Assembly: GCF_017311165.1 (NCBI RefSeq)
Contig: NZ_CP062973.1
Location: forward strand, 992,001-1,056,000
DNA: 64,000 bases
Direction: 5' to 3'
Source: Psychroflexus sp. ALD_RP9
GTDB lineage: Bacteria > Bacteroidota > Bacteroidia > Flavobacteriales > Flavobacteriaceae
The position numbers and the translations under genes are program-made. The number at the start of each line of letters is the position of its first letter. The stretch's first letter is position 1. The notes below the pieces were generated by a model. It saw nothing but the letters and a program-made list of their open reading frames with translations, did no database searches and was not told the DNA's origin. This document shows positions 62,511 through 64,000 of this stretch, piece by piece.

Positions 62511-63959
62511 TTAATTATAATCAACTACTCTAATACCGAAGTATAACTCTAATACTTTTAATCTAAAAATAAAATCGTATTTAGCGTTAATTAGGTTATT
62601 TTCTGCATTAGTGAGTCTAAACTTAGATTGACTTAAATCAAAAGCGTTAGATACACCAACATCATAGCGTTCTTTAGCATAATTATAAGCAATGCGTTGC
62701 GCATCGACAGCTTTTTGAGCAGCCTCATAAGTTTTTGCAGCACCTTGAGCATCAACATAAGCTTGATATACATTAGACTCTAGGTCTAATTTAGCTTGTT
62801 CTAACTGAAATTCAGCACGTTTTGCATTAACTTTTCGACGCTCAATAGTATTTCTAGTTTGAAGGCCATTAAAAATAGGAATACTTAGTTGAAGACCATA
62901 TGACAACCCATCATTTCTCCAAAGTTGATCAATAAAGTCACGAGGCCCAATACTTTCTACAGCAAAGTTTGGTGCTACAACAGCTTGATTGGTACCTTCT
63001 ACAACACCGATTTGTTGGGTAGGATTATTAGGGTCTATACCCGCAGAAACAGTTCTACGACGATCTGACTCTCTTGTGTTATAGTTTAAAAAACCTGATA
63101 ATGTTGGGTAAAGTTGAGTTTTTGCAATTTCAACATCTTTATCGGCGAGTGCTAAATTTTGTTCAGCTAATTTAACCTCGTAACGTTCTTTTTCAGCTTC
63201 AGCAATAATTGTTTCAGGAGTTTTAGAAAGAATATCAGTCACTGGTATTTCATAATCATTATCTGCAATATTGAAGTTTTGATAATTTTCAAGTAATAAA
63301 AGTTGAGCTAAATTTATTTTTGAAATTCTAACATCATTCTTAGCGATTTGAATTTGTTGTTGTTCATTTGCATTAGTGGCTTCAATTTCATACAGATCGC
63401 CTTCTGGTAAAGTTCCTGCTTCAACTTGTTTTTTAATTTGATCAATTTGAAGTTGCGTTACAAGATTTTGCTCTAATAAAACTTCTAATTGTTGTTTACT
63501 GACTAATATTTGAAGATAAGCATTGGCCACATTAAGTGAAATGTTGTCTTTCATTTGGTTTAAGGCATACTGAGCAGAAAGGCGTTCAAGTTTTGCGCGC
63601 TGTAATTGCTTTAAGTTACGCAGACCATCAAAAATTGTAATTCCTGCTGTGGTACTTAAAGAAAAGTTTCGTGTGACTTGATTTTCTAAAACACCTGTTG
63701 TAACATTTTGGGTTAATCCTGAATTCCATGAATTGTTGATATTTCCGTTTAATGAAGGTAGATAATTACCAATGGCTTCACGTTTACTGATATCAGCATT
63801 TTCAAGGTCAAGTTCAGATTGCTTTACTGAAATATTATTTTCTATAGCGTAGGCAATACAGGCTTCTAGCGTCCACTCTTCAGGTTGTTCTTGGGCAAAT
63901 GCTTGTGTACTTAATAAGCTAGAGCCTAACACAAAAGCAAGACTATATATTAGTTTCAT
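62511..63959 (-). CDS. TolC-family outer-membrane efflux protein
   Basis: 482 residues, with a signal peptide at about 1-22 (LIYSLAFVLGSSLLSTQAFA). Two repeats of a long coiled coil give the alpha-helical barrel, with EQPEEWTLEACIAYAIENN at the start of the first and KLAEQNLALADKDVEIAKT in the second. The beta strands include NGLSYGLQLSIPIFNGLQT. ATG 63959 is chosen; a longer frame starts 5 codons earlier. It is the outer-membrane exit of an RND or ABC export system whose other parts should lie beyond the right edge of the window. Confidence 0.93.
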   Translation of the reverse strand: MKLIYSLAFVLGSSLLSTQAFAQEQPEEWTLEACIAYAIENNISVKQSELDLENADISKREAIGNYLPSLNGNINNSWNSGLTQNVTTGVLENQVTRNFSLSTTAGITIFDGLRNLKQLQRAKLERLSAQYALNQMKDNISLNVANAYLQILVSKQQLEVLLEQNLVTQLQIDQIKKQVEAGTLPEGDLYEIEATNANEQQQIQIAKNDVRISKINLAQLLLLENYQNFNIADNDYEIPVTDILSKTPETIIAEAEKERYEVKLAEQNLALADKDVEIAKTQLYPTLSGFLNYNTRESDRRRTVSAGIDPNNPTQQIGVVEGTNQAVVAPNFAVESIGPRDFIDQLWRNDGLSYGLQLSIPIFNGLQTRNTIERRKVNAKRAEFQLEQAKLDLESNVYQAYVDAQGAAKTYEAAQKAVDAQRIAYNYAKERYDVGVSNAFDLSQSKFRLTNAENNLINAKYDFIFRLKVLELYFGIRVVDYN

Positions 63960-64000
63960 AAACTTAAGTTTCAAATTTTTTATCTTCTTCTAGGGTTTTG

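Overview
The window looks like a chromosomal segment of a low-GC Bacteroidota, most probably a member of the Flavobacteriaceae. The signs are the AT-rich DNA, Bacteroidota-type promoter elements (TAnnTTTG) ahead of several genes, TTG/GTG starts, many short-signal lipoproteins, and families such as the Crp-like regulator, DUF3109, the MarC-type protein and DUF6973. I cannot name a species. No rRNA, CRISPR array, complete insertion sequence or prophage is visible.

Layout. (1) 1-4.78 kb is an accessory stretch: three mosaics of 7-bp tandem repeats surround a conserved gene of unknown function, a tandem pair of tiny paralogous proteins with a possible operator, and an orphan 403-codon gene. (2) 4.78-21.72 kb, all on the minus strand, is a tightly coupled surface-polysaccharide operon. 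It holds a flippase, an EpsG-like polymerase, an initiating sugar-phosphate transferase, five glycosyltransferases, and decoration enzymes (sulfotransferase, ATP-grasp, CapK-like adenylating enzyme, CapA-like protein, two CE4-like deacetylase paralogues). It also has a RffA / formyltransferase / WecF set that points to an N-formylated 4-amino-4,6-dideoxyhexose. A WbpP-type epimerase gene lies just upstream (22 kb). (3) 23-25.9 kb holds a repeat-bearing gap and then asnB divergent from an Lrp/AsnC regulator. (4) 26-29.2 kb holds a dual-ATPase peptide-type ABC protein, a DJ-1/PfpI protein and a Crp-like regulator. (5) 29.3-36.2 kb is a complete seven-gene Mrp Na+/H+ antiporter operon translationally coupled to bioF. 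It is followed by exonuclease III, an OmpA-like lipoprotein, a YyaL-type thioredoxin-fold protein and, convergently, dGTPase.

(6) 41.6-47.6 kb is the most interesting part. Two lipoproteins of about 500 residues share an identical inter-domain linker but carry different C-terminal domains (a DUF6973-like one and one with a JAMM-like HTHP motif). Each sits under a nearly identical leader of about 165 bp that contains two 16-bp direct repeats 22 bp apart. Each is followed by small exported or membrane proteins, and one copy also by the 3' remnant of an HExxH-containing gene. The arrangement resembles a polymorphic effector/immunity locus, but that is inference.

(7) 47.7-64 kb is mostly core: nrdAB with DnaA-box-like sites, DUF3109, MarC, a C-terminal processing protease, dCMP deaminase, HupE/UreJ, tRNA-Ala(GGC), YraN, LD-carboxypeptidase, metG, an MscS channel, tsaB and a TolC-family protein. 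Deoxynucleotide metabolism recurs (dgt, nrdAB, dCMP deaminase). Function calls come from reading the translated sequence and recalling family motifs; no database search was run.
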